The notes: a model not told the origin generated them from the sequence alone. 35,674 nt of DNA from Bacillota bacterium (GCA_023397475.1 JAEWUD010000050.1:1-35674); one strand, 5' to 3'. Numbered from the stretch's first letter, positions 8,047-16,425 are shown. Translations and numbers: made by a program.

Positions 8047-8943
8047 TTGGACCGATTTGCCAAGGTATATCTGGAGATCACGAACCGATGCAATCTGGCG
8101 TGCGATTTCTGCCCGCCGACCCGGCGCGCGGCAGCTTTTATGACGCCGGAGCAGTTCTCGACGATTCTCGACCAGATCAAGCCCTACACGAGCCACATAT
8201 ATTTACATATAAAGGGCGAACCGCTCCTTCATCCGGCACTTGCCGAACTTCTCGATATCAGCGACGCGAAGGGCTTCCGTGTTAACATCACGACCAACGG
8301 GACATTGATCCGACGGGTTCACGAGATGCTCCTCACGAAGCCCGCTGTCCGGCAAATCAATTTCTCTCTTCACAGCTTCGATGGGAACGAATCCGGAGGA
8401 AGCCGCGAGGAGTACATCCGGGACATCCTGGACTTTACGCGGGATGCACGACGGCTCTCGAAAATTGTCGTCTCGCTTCGCCTGTGGAATCTCGATGGCG
8501 ACGATTCTTTTGCCGATCAGCCCAAAACGTCCGCTGACGCACGCCGCAACGATGCGCTCTTATCAATTCTCGAAAAGACATTCGATCTCCCGTATTCCAT
8601 CGCCGACCAGGTCATCTCCGCGCGCGGCATCGCGGTCGCCGAGCGCGTGTTCCTTCATCAGGAGCATCTTTTCGCGTGGCCGGATTTGTCGGCGGAAGAG
8701 ATCCCCGGCAACGCCTTCTGTTACGGACTCAGAAATCAGATCGGAATTCTCGTCGACGGTACGGTCGTGCCGTGCTGTCTCGACGGCGAGGGCGTGGTTT
8801 GCCTCGGAAACATTTTCGAAAAGCCGTTTGCCGAGATCATCGCCGGCCCGCGCGCGAAGGCGATCTATGACGGGTTCTCGCGCAGAGAGGCGGTTGAAGA
8901 ACTGTGTAAGCGCTGTGGGTACCGGCAGCGTTTCAGCAAGTAA
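8047..8943 (+). CDS. Radical SAM/SPASM domain protein
   Basis: A 298-residue radical SAM enzyme of unknown substrate. The CX3CX2C cluster motif is at C15, C19 and C22 (CNLACDFC), with a variant of the SAM-binding GGEP motif at residues 56-59 (KGEP). The C-terminal SPASM-type region contains C225, C243, C244, C252, C287 and C290, enough to bind auxiliary iron-sulfur clusters as in peptide-modifying or sulfatase-maturing enzymes. The start is TTG at 8047 with AAAGGAG seven bases upstream. No precursor peptide or sulfatase gene is nearby, so no substrate can be proposed. Its nearest neighbours are the divergent toxin-antitoxin pair and the GH120 gene downstream. Confidence 0.87.
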   Translation: MDRFAKVYLEITNRCNLACDFCPPTRRAAAFMTPEQFSTILDQIKPYTSHIYLHIKGEPLLHPALAELLDISDAKGFRVNITTNGTLIRRVHEMLLTKPAVRQINFSLHSFDGNESGGSREEYIRDILDFTRDARRLSKIVVSLRLWNLDGDDSFADQPKTSADARRNDALLSILEKTFDLPYSIADQVISARGIAVAERVFLHQEHLFAWPDLSAEEIPGNAFCYGLRNQIGILVDGTVVPCCLDGEGVVCLGNIFEKPFAEIIAGPRAKAIYDGFSRREAVEELCKRCGYRQRFSK

Positions 8944-9022
8944 CCCGATCTTGCGCCCTCGCTTATTCACCATTTGTTCACCAACTGAAACGGTTCGCGC
9001 TCCGCTCCTTTCGAGACGTCAG

Positions 9023-9031
9023 TGCTATACT
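9023..9031 (+). promoter_or_regulatory. Probable extended -10 promoter of the GH120 gene
   Basis: TGC-TATACT (TATACT at 9026-9031) is identical to the candidate promoter of the V-ATPase operon and lies 135 bases before the start codon, implying a long untranslated leader. Confidence 0.45.
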
Positions 9032-9060
9032 TTGAAGTGACCGCATTTTGGCAAGAAGAG

Positions 9061-9080
9061 AGCCTGTTTCAGGCTTTTTT
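9061..9080 (+). terminator. Terminator-like hairpin inside the GH120 leader
   Basis: AGCCTG (9061-9066) pairs with CAGGCT (9070-9075) around a three-base loop, followed by a run of six T. It may end transcription from the radical SAM gene 118 bases upstream. It also lies about 30 bases after the candidate GH120 promoter, so it could act as an attenuator. Confidence 0.5.
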
Positions 9081-9165
9081 CGCGAAAAGAATCGAGCGGC
9101 TCGGGGCCCGATATCAGGGTGTCGAGACTCCTCTGGCGGGAACAAAGATTTTCGGGAGGTTTCTT

Positions 9166-11109
9166 ATGGGAAACGAGTATCATGTAGCGATTACGGGCAA
9201 CGACAAGGCGAGCGGATCTGCCACCGATCCTTTTCGGACGATCTCGCACGCGGCGCAGATCGCGGATATCGGCGACCGGGTCGTCGTACACGAAGGCACT
9301 TATCGCGAGTGGGTTAAGCCGGCAAAGGGCGGACGCAGTACGGTCGAGCGCATCACATACGAGGCCGCCCCGGGCGAGCGTCCTGTGATTAAGGGATCGG
9401 AGCGAATTACGGATTGGGAGCCTCTCGGCAACGGCGTCTGGAAGGCGACGATCGACAATGCGATTTTCGGTGATTATAACCCCTATGCGGAAGTCTTGGG
9501 CGGAGACTGGTTCATTTTCCCGTGGGAATACAACGTTCATGCGGGCGATGTTTATCTGAACGGCAAGTCTCTCTACGAGGCAACGAAGAAAGAGGATGTT
9601 TTCGCGCCCGAGCGCCGCATTCACGGCTTCATCCCGTTCTGGATGAAGGTCCCGGAGACGATTCAGGATCCGGATTTCACGATCTACCAATGGTTTGCCG
9701 AGGTCGGCGAGGAGACGACGGAGATCTGGGCGAACTTCCACGACGCGAACCCGAATGAAGAGTTGGCCGAGATCAACGTGCGCAAGTGCTGTTTCTATCC
9801 CGAGAAGACGGGCCGTAACTACATCACGGTTCGCGGATTTGAGATGGCGCAGGCCGCCTCTCCCTGGACGCCGCCGACGGCCGACCAGCCGGGCATGCTC
9901 GGCGTCAACTGGAGCAAGGGCTGGATCATCGAGGACAATATTCTTCACGACGCGAAATGCAGCGCCGTAAGCATCGGCAAGGAGGCCTCGACCGGCCACA
10001 ACCTCTGCACGATTACCCGCCGGAAGCCGGGCTATCGCTACCAGATGGAAGCGGTCTTCCTCGCGCTCAAGATTGGTTGGAGCAAAGAAAATATCGGCTC
10101 GCACATTATCCGCAACAACACCATCTATGACTGCGGACAGAACGGTATCGTCGGCCACATGGGCTGTGTCTTCAGCGAGATCTACAATAACCATATCTAT
10201 AATATCGCGGTCAAGCACGAGTTCTTCGGTTTCGAGATCGGCGGCATCAAGCTGCACGCGGCGATCGACGTCAAGATCGAGAACAACCGCATCCATCATT
10301 GCACCCTCGGCACTTGGCTCGACTGGCAGGCCCAGGGTACGCGCGTCAGCCGCAATATCTACTACGCGAACGATCGCGACCTGATGATCGAGGTCACGCA
10401 CGGTCCCTGCCTCGTCGACAACAACATCTTCGCCTCGCGCTTCAATATCGAGAACTTCGCACAGGGTACCGCCTACGCACAGAACCTCTTCCTGGGCGCA
10501 TCCCGCCGCGTCACCGTTCTCGACCGCGCGACGCCGTACCATTTCCCGCACAGCACCGATGTGGCCGGCTTCTCGGTGGTCTTCGGCGGCGACGAGAGAT
10601 TCTACAACAATATCTTCGTCGGCGGATCCAACCATGTCGATTCCGACGAGTACTGCGGAACCTCCACTTATGACGAGCACCCTTCTTCCTACGAAGAATA
10701 TCAGAAGCGGATGGATGAGCTCGGCAGAGGCGACCACGATATCTTCCAGAAGGTCTCGCAGCCTGTCTACATGAACGGCAACATCTACATGAAGGACGCC
10801 AAGGCCTTCGGTGCCGAGAAGGACTTTATCCTCGCGAGCGACTTCGATCCGAGCGCCGGAATCATCGAGAAGGACGGCCGCCTCGCATTGCAGATCACGA
10901 TGCCGGCGGAGGCCGCAGGCTTCACGTCGGATCTTGTCTCCACCACGTCGCTCGGCAGCGTCCGCATCGTCGACGGGATTTATGACGATCCCGAGGGAAA
11001 AGAGATTGTCCTCGACACGGATCTTGTTGGTGGGAAGCGCGCAGGACGCGCGGCTCCGGGTCCAATCGAAGGATTGGTTCCAGGGAAGAATGTGGTGTAT
11101 TTGAATTAA
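9166..11109 (+). CDS. Glycoside hydrolase family 120 beta-xylosidase
   Basis: A 647-residue cytoplasmic protein (no signal peptide) resembling family GH120 XylC of Thermoanaerobacterium, a right-handed parallel beta-helix enzyme that releases xylose from xylo-oligosaccharides. The N-terminus reads MGNEYHVAITGNDKASG and PFRTISHAA. The catalytic pair is D386 in WLDWQAQGTR and E409 in IEVTHGP, 23 residues apart as in XylC (D382/E405 as I recall them). Other family stretches are NWSKGWIIEDN and GSHIIRNNTIYDCGQN. The ATG at 9166 is chosen because GGGAGGT lies five to eleven bases upstream; an open frame continues to 9022 without a ribosome binding site. The GH43 gene at 19487 may act in the same pathway. 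Confidence 0.92.
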   Translation: MGNEYHVAITGNDKASGSATDPFRTISHAAQIADIGDRVVVHEGTYREWVKPAKGGRSTVERITYEAAPGERPVIKGSERITDWEPLGNGVWKATIDNAIFGDYNPYAEVLGGDWFIFPWEYNVHAGDVYLNGKSLYEATKKEDVFAPERRIHGFIPFWMKVPETIQDPDFTIYQWFAEVGEETTEIWANFHDANPNEELAEINVRKCCFYPEKTGRNYITVRGFEMAQAASPWTPPTADQPGMLGVNWSKGWIIEDNILHDAKCSAVSIGKEASTGHNLCTITRRKPGYRYQMEAVFLALKIGWSKENIGSHIIRNNTIYDCGQNGIVGHMGCVFSEIYNNHIYNIAVKHEFFGFEIGGIKLHAAIDVKIENNRIHHCTLGTWLDWQAQGTRVSRNIYYANDRDLMIEVTHGPCLVDNNIFASRFNIENFAQGTAYAQNLFLGASRRVTVLDRATPYHFPHSTDVAGFSVVFGGDERFYNNIFVGGSNHVDSDEYCGTSTYDEHPSSYEEYQKRMDELGRGDHDIFQKVSQPVYMNGNIYMKDAKAFGAEKDFILASDFDPSAGIIEKDGRLALQITMPAEAAGFTSDLVSTTSLGSVRIVDGIYDDPEGKEIVLDTDLVGGKRAGRAAPGPIEGLVPGKNVVYLN

Positions 11110-11307
11110 TAGTCGTGCTCGCATTTTTCTCGCTCGCTGGCATGACAGCTCACGTTCTCTAACGCTCGCTGTTGCCCGACGAGTCCTCGGCTAGCGCCTG
11201 CGGAGGCGAGCTCGATAAAACGCTTCGCCCGACTTGCGTTGGCAACTGCTACATTGGCGGACCCGGGGAAAGATCGGGAAATCATGAACAGTATTATTTT
11301 CAGCTAA

Positions 11308-11332
11308 AAAGACGGCCGATGAGGCCGTCTTT
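11308..11332. terminator. Bidirectional rho-independent terminator
   Basis: AAAGACGGCC (11308-11317) and GGCCGTCTTT (11323-11332) form a 10-bp stem with a five-base loop, with A and T runs on both sides. It lies between the convergent GH120 and YibE/F genes and can serve both. Confidence 0.85.
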
Positions 11333-11340
11333 CTATATGA

Positions 11341-12675
11341 TTACCGATGAAAATTATCGTTTGTGGTGTCAGCGTCCCCCAAGAGACCTCTCTTGGGGAC
11401 GAAACTGCCCCGAGTGACCACCGTTTCAGTCGCAGGAAACTGCGGGAATCGTAGGGTTTGGTTCCCGTTATTCATTGCATCAACCGGATCGTCAGAGCCG
11501 GCCGGCGTGTCCGTCCCCTCAATGGGGCGGCGCGCCGGTTTTCGCGTCAGAAGGACTCCTGCGCACAGGGCGGTCAGGGGAGCGACAGTGACCAGGCCGA
11601 AGGAGCCGACGATCGTGTGGATCAGCTCGGCTGCGACGAACTTATAGTTGAAGATGGTTGCGATCGGAGTCCCCTGTGCGGTGAAGACCATCAGCAGAGC
11701 GATGTAGCCGCCGGAATAGGCGAGAAGAAGTGTTGTCGTCATCGTTCCCATCGCGGCTCGCCCGACGTTAAGACCCGACCGGATCGCCTCGCGAGCACGA
11801 ATATCCGGGCGTTTCTCGACGACTTCCTGGATCGCGGAGGTGATGTCGACGCTCAGGTCCATCATCGCGCCGGAGGAGGCGATAAATATCGAGGCCATGA
11901 AGATCTGCGTCAGGTTCAGGTGGGAGTAACCGGCGTACAGGAGGCTCTCCGATGAGGCCATGACGGCGCCGTGAATGTTGTAGAGATCCGTGAAAAGCAC
12001 CCCGAGGACGCAAGTGACGAGGATACCCAGGAGTGCCCCGGCTGTCGCGGCGAGGCAGCGGCGGTCGAAACCATAGACGAGCGCTATGATGAGTACGGTC
12101 AGAACCGCCGCGATCCCAAGGCCGATCCAGACGGGCTGGTAACCTTTGAGGTACAAAGGCACGAGCACCTTCCAGATCAACAGTATCGTCAGGCCGAACG
12201 ACAGGATCGCACGCAGACCGGTTTTGCCCGCGAAAAGCACGAGCAAGAGAAAAAAGAGTCCGGCCAGTATAAACTCATCGGTGATGCGATAGTGGTCGAT
12301 CATCGAGACACTGAGGATCTTGTCGCCGGTAGCGTCGGCATTGATGCGGACAAGCGCCGTATCACCGGGGACGAAGAGCTTATCCGCCTCCAGGGAGCCG
12401 TTGAGCATATTGATCGCGTACGCTTGTGTTCCGGCGAATGCGCCATCACGAATCTCAACAACGCAGCGCTGCTCGCCCGATCGGACGAGTCCCGTATCGA
12501 CGAGAGAGGAGTCATCTGCTGATATTACCGTCGCGGAACTGAGCTCGGATTCTCGATAAATTTCCTTGTCTTCGAAGCCGGTCGGAAGCGCGATGAGGAT
12601 CGCGATAAGGACCAGCGTGACAAGGACAGGAGCCGTGTAAGCTAGGTTGAATTCCGGAAATGTTTTCAGGCGCAT
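11341..12675 (-). CDS. YibE/F family membrane protein
   Basis: A 444-residue integral membrane protein of the YibE/F family, whose molecular function is not established. An N-terminal membrane helix (about residues 15-31) is followed by an extracytoplasmic beta-rich domain of about 100 residues, then about seven hydrophobic helices with family motifs such as HLNLTQIFMASIFIASSGAM and a polar, Pro/Thr-rich cytoplasmic tail. The ATG at 12675 has GAAAGG about eight bases upstream. The gene follows the alkaline phosphatase on the same strand but is separated by a strong hairpin, so it may be a separate transcript. Confidence 0.86.
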   Translation of the reverse strand: MRLKTFPEFNLAYTAPVLVTLVLIAILIALPTGFEDKEIYRESELSSATVISADDSSLVDTGLVRSGEQRCVVEIRDGAFAGTQAYAINMLNGSLEADKLFVPGDTALVRINADATGDKILSVSMIDHYRITDEFILAGLFFLLLVLFAGKTGLRAILSFGLTILLIWKVLVPLYLKGYQPVWIGLGIAAVLTVLIIALVYGFDRRCLAATAGALLGILVTCVLGVLFTDLYNIHGAVMASSESLLYAGYSHLNLTQIFMASIFIASSGAMMDLSVDITSAIQEVVEKRPDIRAREAIRSGLNVGRAAMGTMTTTLLLAYSGGYIALLMVFTAQGTPIATIFNYKFVAAELIHTIVGSFGLVTVAPLTALCAGVLLTRKPARRPIEGTDTPAGSDDPVDAMNNGNQTLRFPQFPATETVVTRGSFVPKRGLLGDADTTNDNFHR

Positions 12676-12695
12676 AGAGACCTTTCTACGGACAA

Positions 12696-12728
12696 ACCCG
12701 CACGCCGTCGTAGTGCTGGCGTGCGGGT
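12696..12728 (-). terminator. GC-rich hairpin between alkaline phosphatase and YibE/F genes
   Basis: ACCCGCACGCC (12696-12706) and GGCGTGCGGGT (12718-12728) form a perfect 11-bp stem with an 11-base loop. On the minus strand it is followed by GGGTTTG, a short T stretch, so it is a weak terminator for the phosphatase or a leader structure of the YibE/F gene. Confidence 0.5.
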
Positions 12729-12887
12729 CGACCGGTTATAGAGGAACATGATTGGGGGGCTTTTTTCGCTCGGGTGCGTAATCGCAGAGGAGACGGACCG
12801 TACATATCGACAACGCCACCGACAGGGCTTTTTCGCGCGAGGGAAGCAATCGTATCGATCAGGATGCGCCGCGCGTTGCGTTAAGGA

Positions 12888-14483
12888 TTACGAGATTCCC
12901 AGGAGTGCGGCCATCTTGTCGTAGATGGCGGTGTTGTCGTAGTAGCCGTTGAAGTTTTCGGCTCCGACGCCATCCGCGAAAACCGCGACCGGAAGACCCG
13001 TGTGCGAGTACGAAGTGAAGTCGACGCCGGCCTTGCTGTTAAGAATATGCGTGATCGTGACGGTCAGCGGCTCATAGGATCCGTAGATGACGTACTCCTC
13101 CTGCTCCGCATACGTTGTGGGCGTCTCGTTGATGCTCTTCTCATAGGCGGTTGTAAGAAGCGCCAGTTCGTAGTCGGTCAGGACAAAACGGTCCGTTTCG
13201 TCGCCTTCTGTCTTGAGCCCGAAAAGGGTCTCGATGTCCGCGAGTACCGTGGCGAGATCCGTCTTGTTCTCCTTATATGAAGCGATGTAATCACTGTCGA
13301 ACTTGGCATAGGAGATCTTCTGATTGTCCAGCATTGTAAGGTACGTGTCGTAATCGGTTCCCGCGAAACCGATGCTCAGACCGCCGGTCTCGTGGTCGCC
13401 GGTCACCAGAATCAGAGTCTCATCAGGATGCTGTGCGGCGAAAGCGATGGCGACCTCGACGGCATCCGCCATGGCGATCGTATCATGGATTGTGGACGCG
13501 GCGTCGTTGGCGTGACACGCCCAGTCGATCTTGCCGCCTTCGACCATCATGAAGAAGCCGTTCTCATTATCGAGGACCTCAATGCCTTTCTCGACATAGT
13601 TGGCGAGCGACCACATTTCCTCGGTGCGATCGAGTTCATAGGCCATGGAGTCGGAATCCGCAAGATTCTCGTCAATCATCAGAACCTTGCCGGTGTCAGC
13701 TGTCACAGCTTCCGCATCGGCGGTCGTCAGCGTTACTGTATACCCGGCTTCTGCAGCGAGCGCGTAGAGATCTTCCTTGTCCTTGTCGTCGCCGGTCGGT
13801 TTCTTGAGCGCTCCGCCCGCGAAAAACTCGAATCCGGAATCAATGAGCTCGAGACCGATCTCATAGTAACTGTTGCGGCTGGCCTGGTGCGCATAGAAAG
13901 CGGCCGGTGTCGCATGATTGATGTTAACGGAGCTGATCACGCCGATCTTCATGCCGAGCTGCTCATGAACCTTCTCGGTAATTGTCTCGTAGGTCAGTGT
14001 AGCCGTCTCGTCGACATTGATCGAACCGGAATACGTCTTCTTGCCGGTCGCAAGAGATGTCGCGGTCGAAGCGGAATCGGGCGCAAAACTGTTGCTGTCG
14101 TAGGTAATTGCGGAACCGACCCCGGAGAAATTCATGAAATTCAGGGCTTCGGGGCCGTCAAGCATAGCGCCTTCATTGTCATCGAGACTCGGAGCCGCTT
14201 TCATGTACTCTGCGTCGTCAAGAACGCCAAGATAGTCCGCCGTTGCTTGAATCTGCGGATAGCTCATACCGTCTCCGATAAAGAGGAACACATATTTGGG
14301 GGCCGTGGTCTCAAGGGCGGATATCGTTTCAACTTCTGTCGAGGGAGGCACTGTCGTGCTGGCGACGGTCGTCGCAGCTGCGGTTGTGGCGCTGGTTACG
14401 GGAGCGTCAGGAGAGACACTCTGGCATCCGGCCAGAGAAATCGCGGTCACAGCCGCCAGGAAGAGAGATACTAATTTCTTCAT
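12888..14483 (-). CDS. Alkaline phosphatase, lipoprotein
   Basis: A 531-residue phosphomonoesterase of the alkaline phosphatase superfamily. The N-terminus is a lipoprotein signal with lipobox LAGC ending at C20, followed by a Thr/Ala/Ser-rich linker to about residue 60, so the enzyme is probably tethered outside the membrane. Visible active-site features are D71 in FIGDGMS, the nucleophile S137 in PDSAST, EGGKIDWACHAND, the metal ligand motif GDHETGG, and a C-terminal HTGLPV. The ATG at 14483 has GGAGG about seven bases upstream. A possible Pho box 85 bases upstream suggests phosphate control. Confidence 0.93.
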   Translation of the reverse strand: MKKLVSLFLAAVTAISLAGCQSVSPDAPVTSATTAAATTVASTTVPPSTEVETISALETTAPKYVFLFIGDGMSYPQIQATADYLGVLDDAEYMKAAPSLDDNEGAMLDGPEALNFMNFSGVGSAITYDSNSFAPDSASTATSLATGKKTYSGSINVDETATLTYETITEKVHEQLGMKIGVISSVNINHATPAAFYAHQASRNSYYEIGLELIDSGFEFFAGGALKKPTGDDKDKEDLYALAAEAGYTVTLTTADAEAVTADTGKVLMIDENLADSDSMAYELDRTEEMWSLANYVEKGIEVLDNENGFFMMVEGGKIDWACHANDAASTIHDTIAMADAVEVAIAFAAQHPDETLILVTGDHETGGLSIGFAGTDYDTYLTMLDNQKISYAKFDSDYIASYKENKTDLATVLADIETLFGLKTEGDETDRFVLTDYELALLTTAYEKSINETPTTYAEQEEYVIYGSYEPLTVTITHILNSKAGVDFTSYSHTGLPVAVFADGVGAENFNGYYDNTAIYDKMAALLGIS

Positions 14484-14567
14484 GAATAACCTCCGTTTGT
14501 TGTCTTCTTACATTCGTTTACCCATGAATGAGTCTAGTTGACGGATGTTATCCGCCGGGGATGGAGA

Positions 14568-14596
14568 GGATAAATTCTTTGTAATGATCAGGTTAA
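14568..14596 (-). promoter_or_regulatory. Candidate Pho box upstream of alkaline phosphatase
   Basis: On the minus strand three hexamers, TTAACC (14591-14596), TTACAA (14579-14584) and TTATCC (14568-14573), start 12 and 11 bases apart. This resembles the TT(A/C)ACA direct repeats bound by PhoP in Bacillus. The match is imperfect, but the neighbouring gene is an alkaline phosphatase. Confidence 0.4.
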
Positions 14597-14796
14597 TAGG
14601 CGTGAAGTACTCCTCCATATCCTTAGTGTAGATTCAGAACATGAAGAATTCGGACAGTAGAATTGAACTCTTTGTAAGCGTTTTTCGTGCTGTGTAAGCT
14701 CTCGCCAAGGGAAAAGAAACTGCGGCAACATGCGTGCTCTTGTAGGTCGCTTGAAGAGAAAATTTCAAGTAGTAGATTAATTATGGAGGGCGCGCG

Positions 14797-14908
14797 GGAC
14801 AGGCCGGGGGCAGGACAAGCCGGGGGCAGGAGCGCGGGACGGGGTGCAGGAGCGCGGAACGGGGTGCAGGAGCGCGGAACGGGGTGCAAGAGCGCGGGAC
14901 GGGGTGCA
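14797..14908. repeat. GC-rich minisatellite, 16-bp and 20-bp units
   Basis: Two 16-bp units (14797-14828, GGACARGCCGGGGGCA) run straight into four 20-bp units (14829-14908, RGAGCGCGGRACGGGGTGCA) that differ at two positions. The strand shown is strongly G-rich. Confidence 0.9.
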
Positions 14909-14990
14909 AGAAGCAAAATGAACGCAAAAGCTCAGGATTTAGCAGCTCCTTGGTCATACGCGAAGCAGAAATGAGCGCCGCCAGCCGAGA

Positions 14991-15216
14991 TTATGGGCGA
15001 AATGGATGGTCGGGGTCGGTTTCGCCCATAAAGTAGAGAAGAGGAGTATGGGCGAAATCAGGGGAAGCGGGTCTTTTCGCCCATAATTCGGAGGATGTGG
15101 ACGCGCGGTGAGACGGCAGAGTATGGGCGAAATGGATGGTCGGGAGCGGTTTCGCCCATAAAGTGCGGAAGAAGAGTATGGGCGAAATCAGGGGATGCGG
15201 GTCTTTTCGCCCATAA
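14991..15216. repeat. Cluster of four 41-bp palindromic elements (TTATGGG type)
   Basis: Elements lie at 14991-15031, 15046-15086, 15121-15161 and 15176-15216. Each has arms of the form (T/G)TATGGGCGAAA and TTTCGCCCATAA around a loop of exactly 17 bases. Elements 1 and 3 share one loop sequence, and elements 2 and 4 another, so the block is a duplicated pair with 130-bp period. Gaps between elements are 14, 34 and 14 bases. The 12-17-12 geometry and the CGAAA/TTTCG inner arm ends are shared with the other palindrome clusters of this window. Confidence 0.95.
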
Positions 15217-15437
15217 ATCCCTGCGCCACCGGCACCCCGCGAGGATTCTCTTCATGGCAACCGATTTCGCGATTTGACCTGCTATGTTTGGCGAGGCTTG
15301 TGTTATTATTTCAATCTTGCGGCCATTAATGGCTAAATCATGCACAACCGTTTCTGTGTCTGGTCTCTTGGCGGCGTTACGTGGCATAATGTGACGTAGA
15401 GGCGTTTCAGATTTGCAAGTGTACAGGAGGAAGCGTT

Positions 15438-15575
15438 ATGAAGCTTGGCGTTATTCGCTGCATGCAGACCGAGGATATGTGCCCGGGAACGACGGATTTC
15501 GCATGTATACGGAATAAGAAATGTGCTTTCTCCAATGTTGAGGGAGATATTAAGTTCATCGAATACACCCACTGA
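15438..15575 (+). CDS. Truncated CGGC domain protein, 45 residues
   Basis: A short reading frame with a strong AGGAGG six to eleven bases upstream of the ATG. Its start, MKLGVIRCMQTEDMCPGTTD, matches the beginning of CGGC-domain proteins (pfam08821), which normally run about 110 to 130 residues and contain a CGGC motif about 40 to 60 residues in. Here the frame ends at residue 45 (FIEYTH), just before that motif. Four cysteines (C8, C15, C23, C29) remain. The histidine phosphatase starts 12 bases later. It is either a gene remnant still preceded by its ribosome binding site, or a small translated protein. There is no downstream remainder of the domain. Confidence 0.65.
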   Translation: MKLGVIRCMQTEDMCPGTTDFACIRNKKCAFSNVEGDIKFIEYTH

Positions 15576-15587
15576 CAGGCGGTAAAT

Positions 15588-16316
15588 ATGCGACTTCTGA
15601 TTGTCCGACACGGTGACCCCGATTACGCGAACGACACATTGACGCCTGCGGGACGCCGCGAGGCGGCGCTCCTGTCGAAGCGCCTTGCGATGATTTCCAA
15701 TGCGCACTTCTACGTCTCGCCGCTGGGCCGCGCGCAGGATACCGCGAGACCGACACTTGCCCGGACAGGACAAACCGCCGAGACTCTGCCATGGCTACGC
15801 GAGTTCCATGCGCCGATTCCCGATCCCGTGACGGGCGAGCCGAGAATTCCGTGGGATCATTTGCCCGCGGACTGGACGACAATTTCGGAATATTATGACA
15901 AAGATCTCTGGAGCGTAACCGAGGTAATGGCCGGAGCGAAGGTCGGAGAGGAAGCGGACCGCGTAGCCCATGGTCTCGATGAGCTTCTCGCCCGACATGG
16001 CTACCAACGCGACGGCGGCATCTATCGGGTCACCGAAGCGAACGAGGATTCGATTGTTCTGATTTGTCATTTCGGTGTCGAGTGTGTTATGCTCGGACAC
16101 CTTCTCGGAATTTCGCCGATGGTCTTATGGCACGGATTTGTCGCGTTGCCGACCTCGGTGACGACGCTGATCACGGAAGAGCGCCGGAAGGGTGTAGCGG
16201 CCTTTCGCGTACAGGCATTCGGAGACACCTCGCATCTTGCGGCGGCGGGGATCGCTCCGTCGTTCTCTGCGCGATTCTGCGAGAGATTCGACAATCCGTA
16301 CGAGCGGCACGACTGA
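15588..16316 (+). CDS. Histidine phosphatase superfamily protein
   Basis: A 242-residue protein of the phosphoglycerate mutase-like histidine phosphatase family. The catalytic motif is RHG at 7-9 (H8 phosphorylated), with R48 in SPLGRAQDTA and the second histidine H161 in ICHFGVE. The substrate cannot be told from sequence. The start at 15588 follows the truncated CGGC gene by 12 bases with a modest AGGCGG ahead, so it may depend on coupled translation. The C-terminal 50 residues (from about 190) appear extended relative to small family members. Confidence 0.88.
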   Translation: MRLLIVRHGDPDYANDTLTPAGRREAALLSKRLAMISNAHFYVSPLGRAQDTARPTLARTGQTAETLPWLREFHAPIPDPVTGEPRIPWDHLPADWTTISEYYDKDLWSVTEVMAGAKVGEEADRVAHGLDELLARHGYQRDGGIYRVTEANEDSIVLICHFGVECVMLGHLLGISPMVLWHGFVALPTSVTTLITEERRKGVAAFRVQAFGDTSHLAAAGIAPSFSARFCERFDNPYERHD

Positions 16317-16420
16317 GCTGCGCCGACCTTCGTCACGCACAGCGTGTAGATCGCAATTCAAGGAGATAAACTGAGCTGCGCCGACCTTGGCCGCTAACGA
16401 TGCGCGCCTCATATAAGGAG
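16313..16420 (+). repeat. Tandem duplication of the leader of the YgiQ gene
   Basis: CTGAGCTGCGCCGACCTT occurs at 16313-16330 and again at 16371-16388 (period 58). Each copy is followed by an AAGGAGAT-type ribosome binding site (16360-16365 and 16415-16420). Only the second is next to a start codon. The first copy contains the stop codon of the phosphatase gene. Confidence 0.8.
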
Positions 16421-16425
16421 ATTAA

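Larger units (their letters stand above)
14484..15437. other. Long intergenic region, repeat-rich
   Basis: About 950 bases without a supportable gene. It holds the candidate Pho box, a GC-rich minisatellite (14797-14908) and the TTATGGG palindrome cluster (14991-15216), listed separately. An open frame at 14687-14974 runs through the minisatellite but resembles nothing known, and the repeat unit length is not a multiple of three. Confidence 0.7.

Noticed and set aside
8985..9000. Catabolite repression (cre) site before the GH120 gene
   Set aside because: TGAAACGGTTCGCG looks similar at first, but the central CG is out of register with the cre consensus.
9025..11124. 699-codon open frame antisense to the GH120 gene
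   Set aside because: The plus strand encodes a clear GH120 enzyme with its catalytic pair and a ribosome binding site. The antisense frame is a by-product of GC-rich codon use.
13392..14474. 360-codon plus-strand frame
   Set aside because: It is antisense to the alkaline phosphatase, which has signal peptide, active-site motifs and a ribosome binding site.
14687..14974. 95-codon frame with Gly/Arg-rich product
   Set aside because: It runs through a minisatellite with 16- and 20-bp units, has no ribosome binding site and resembles no family.
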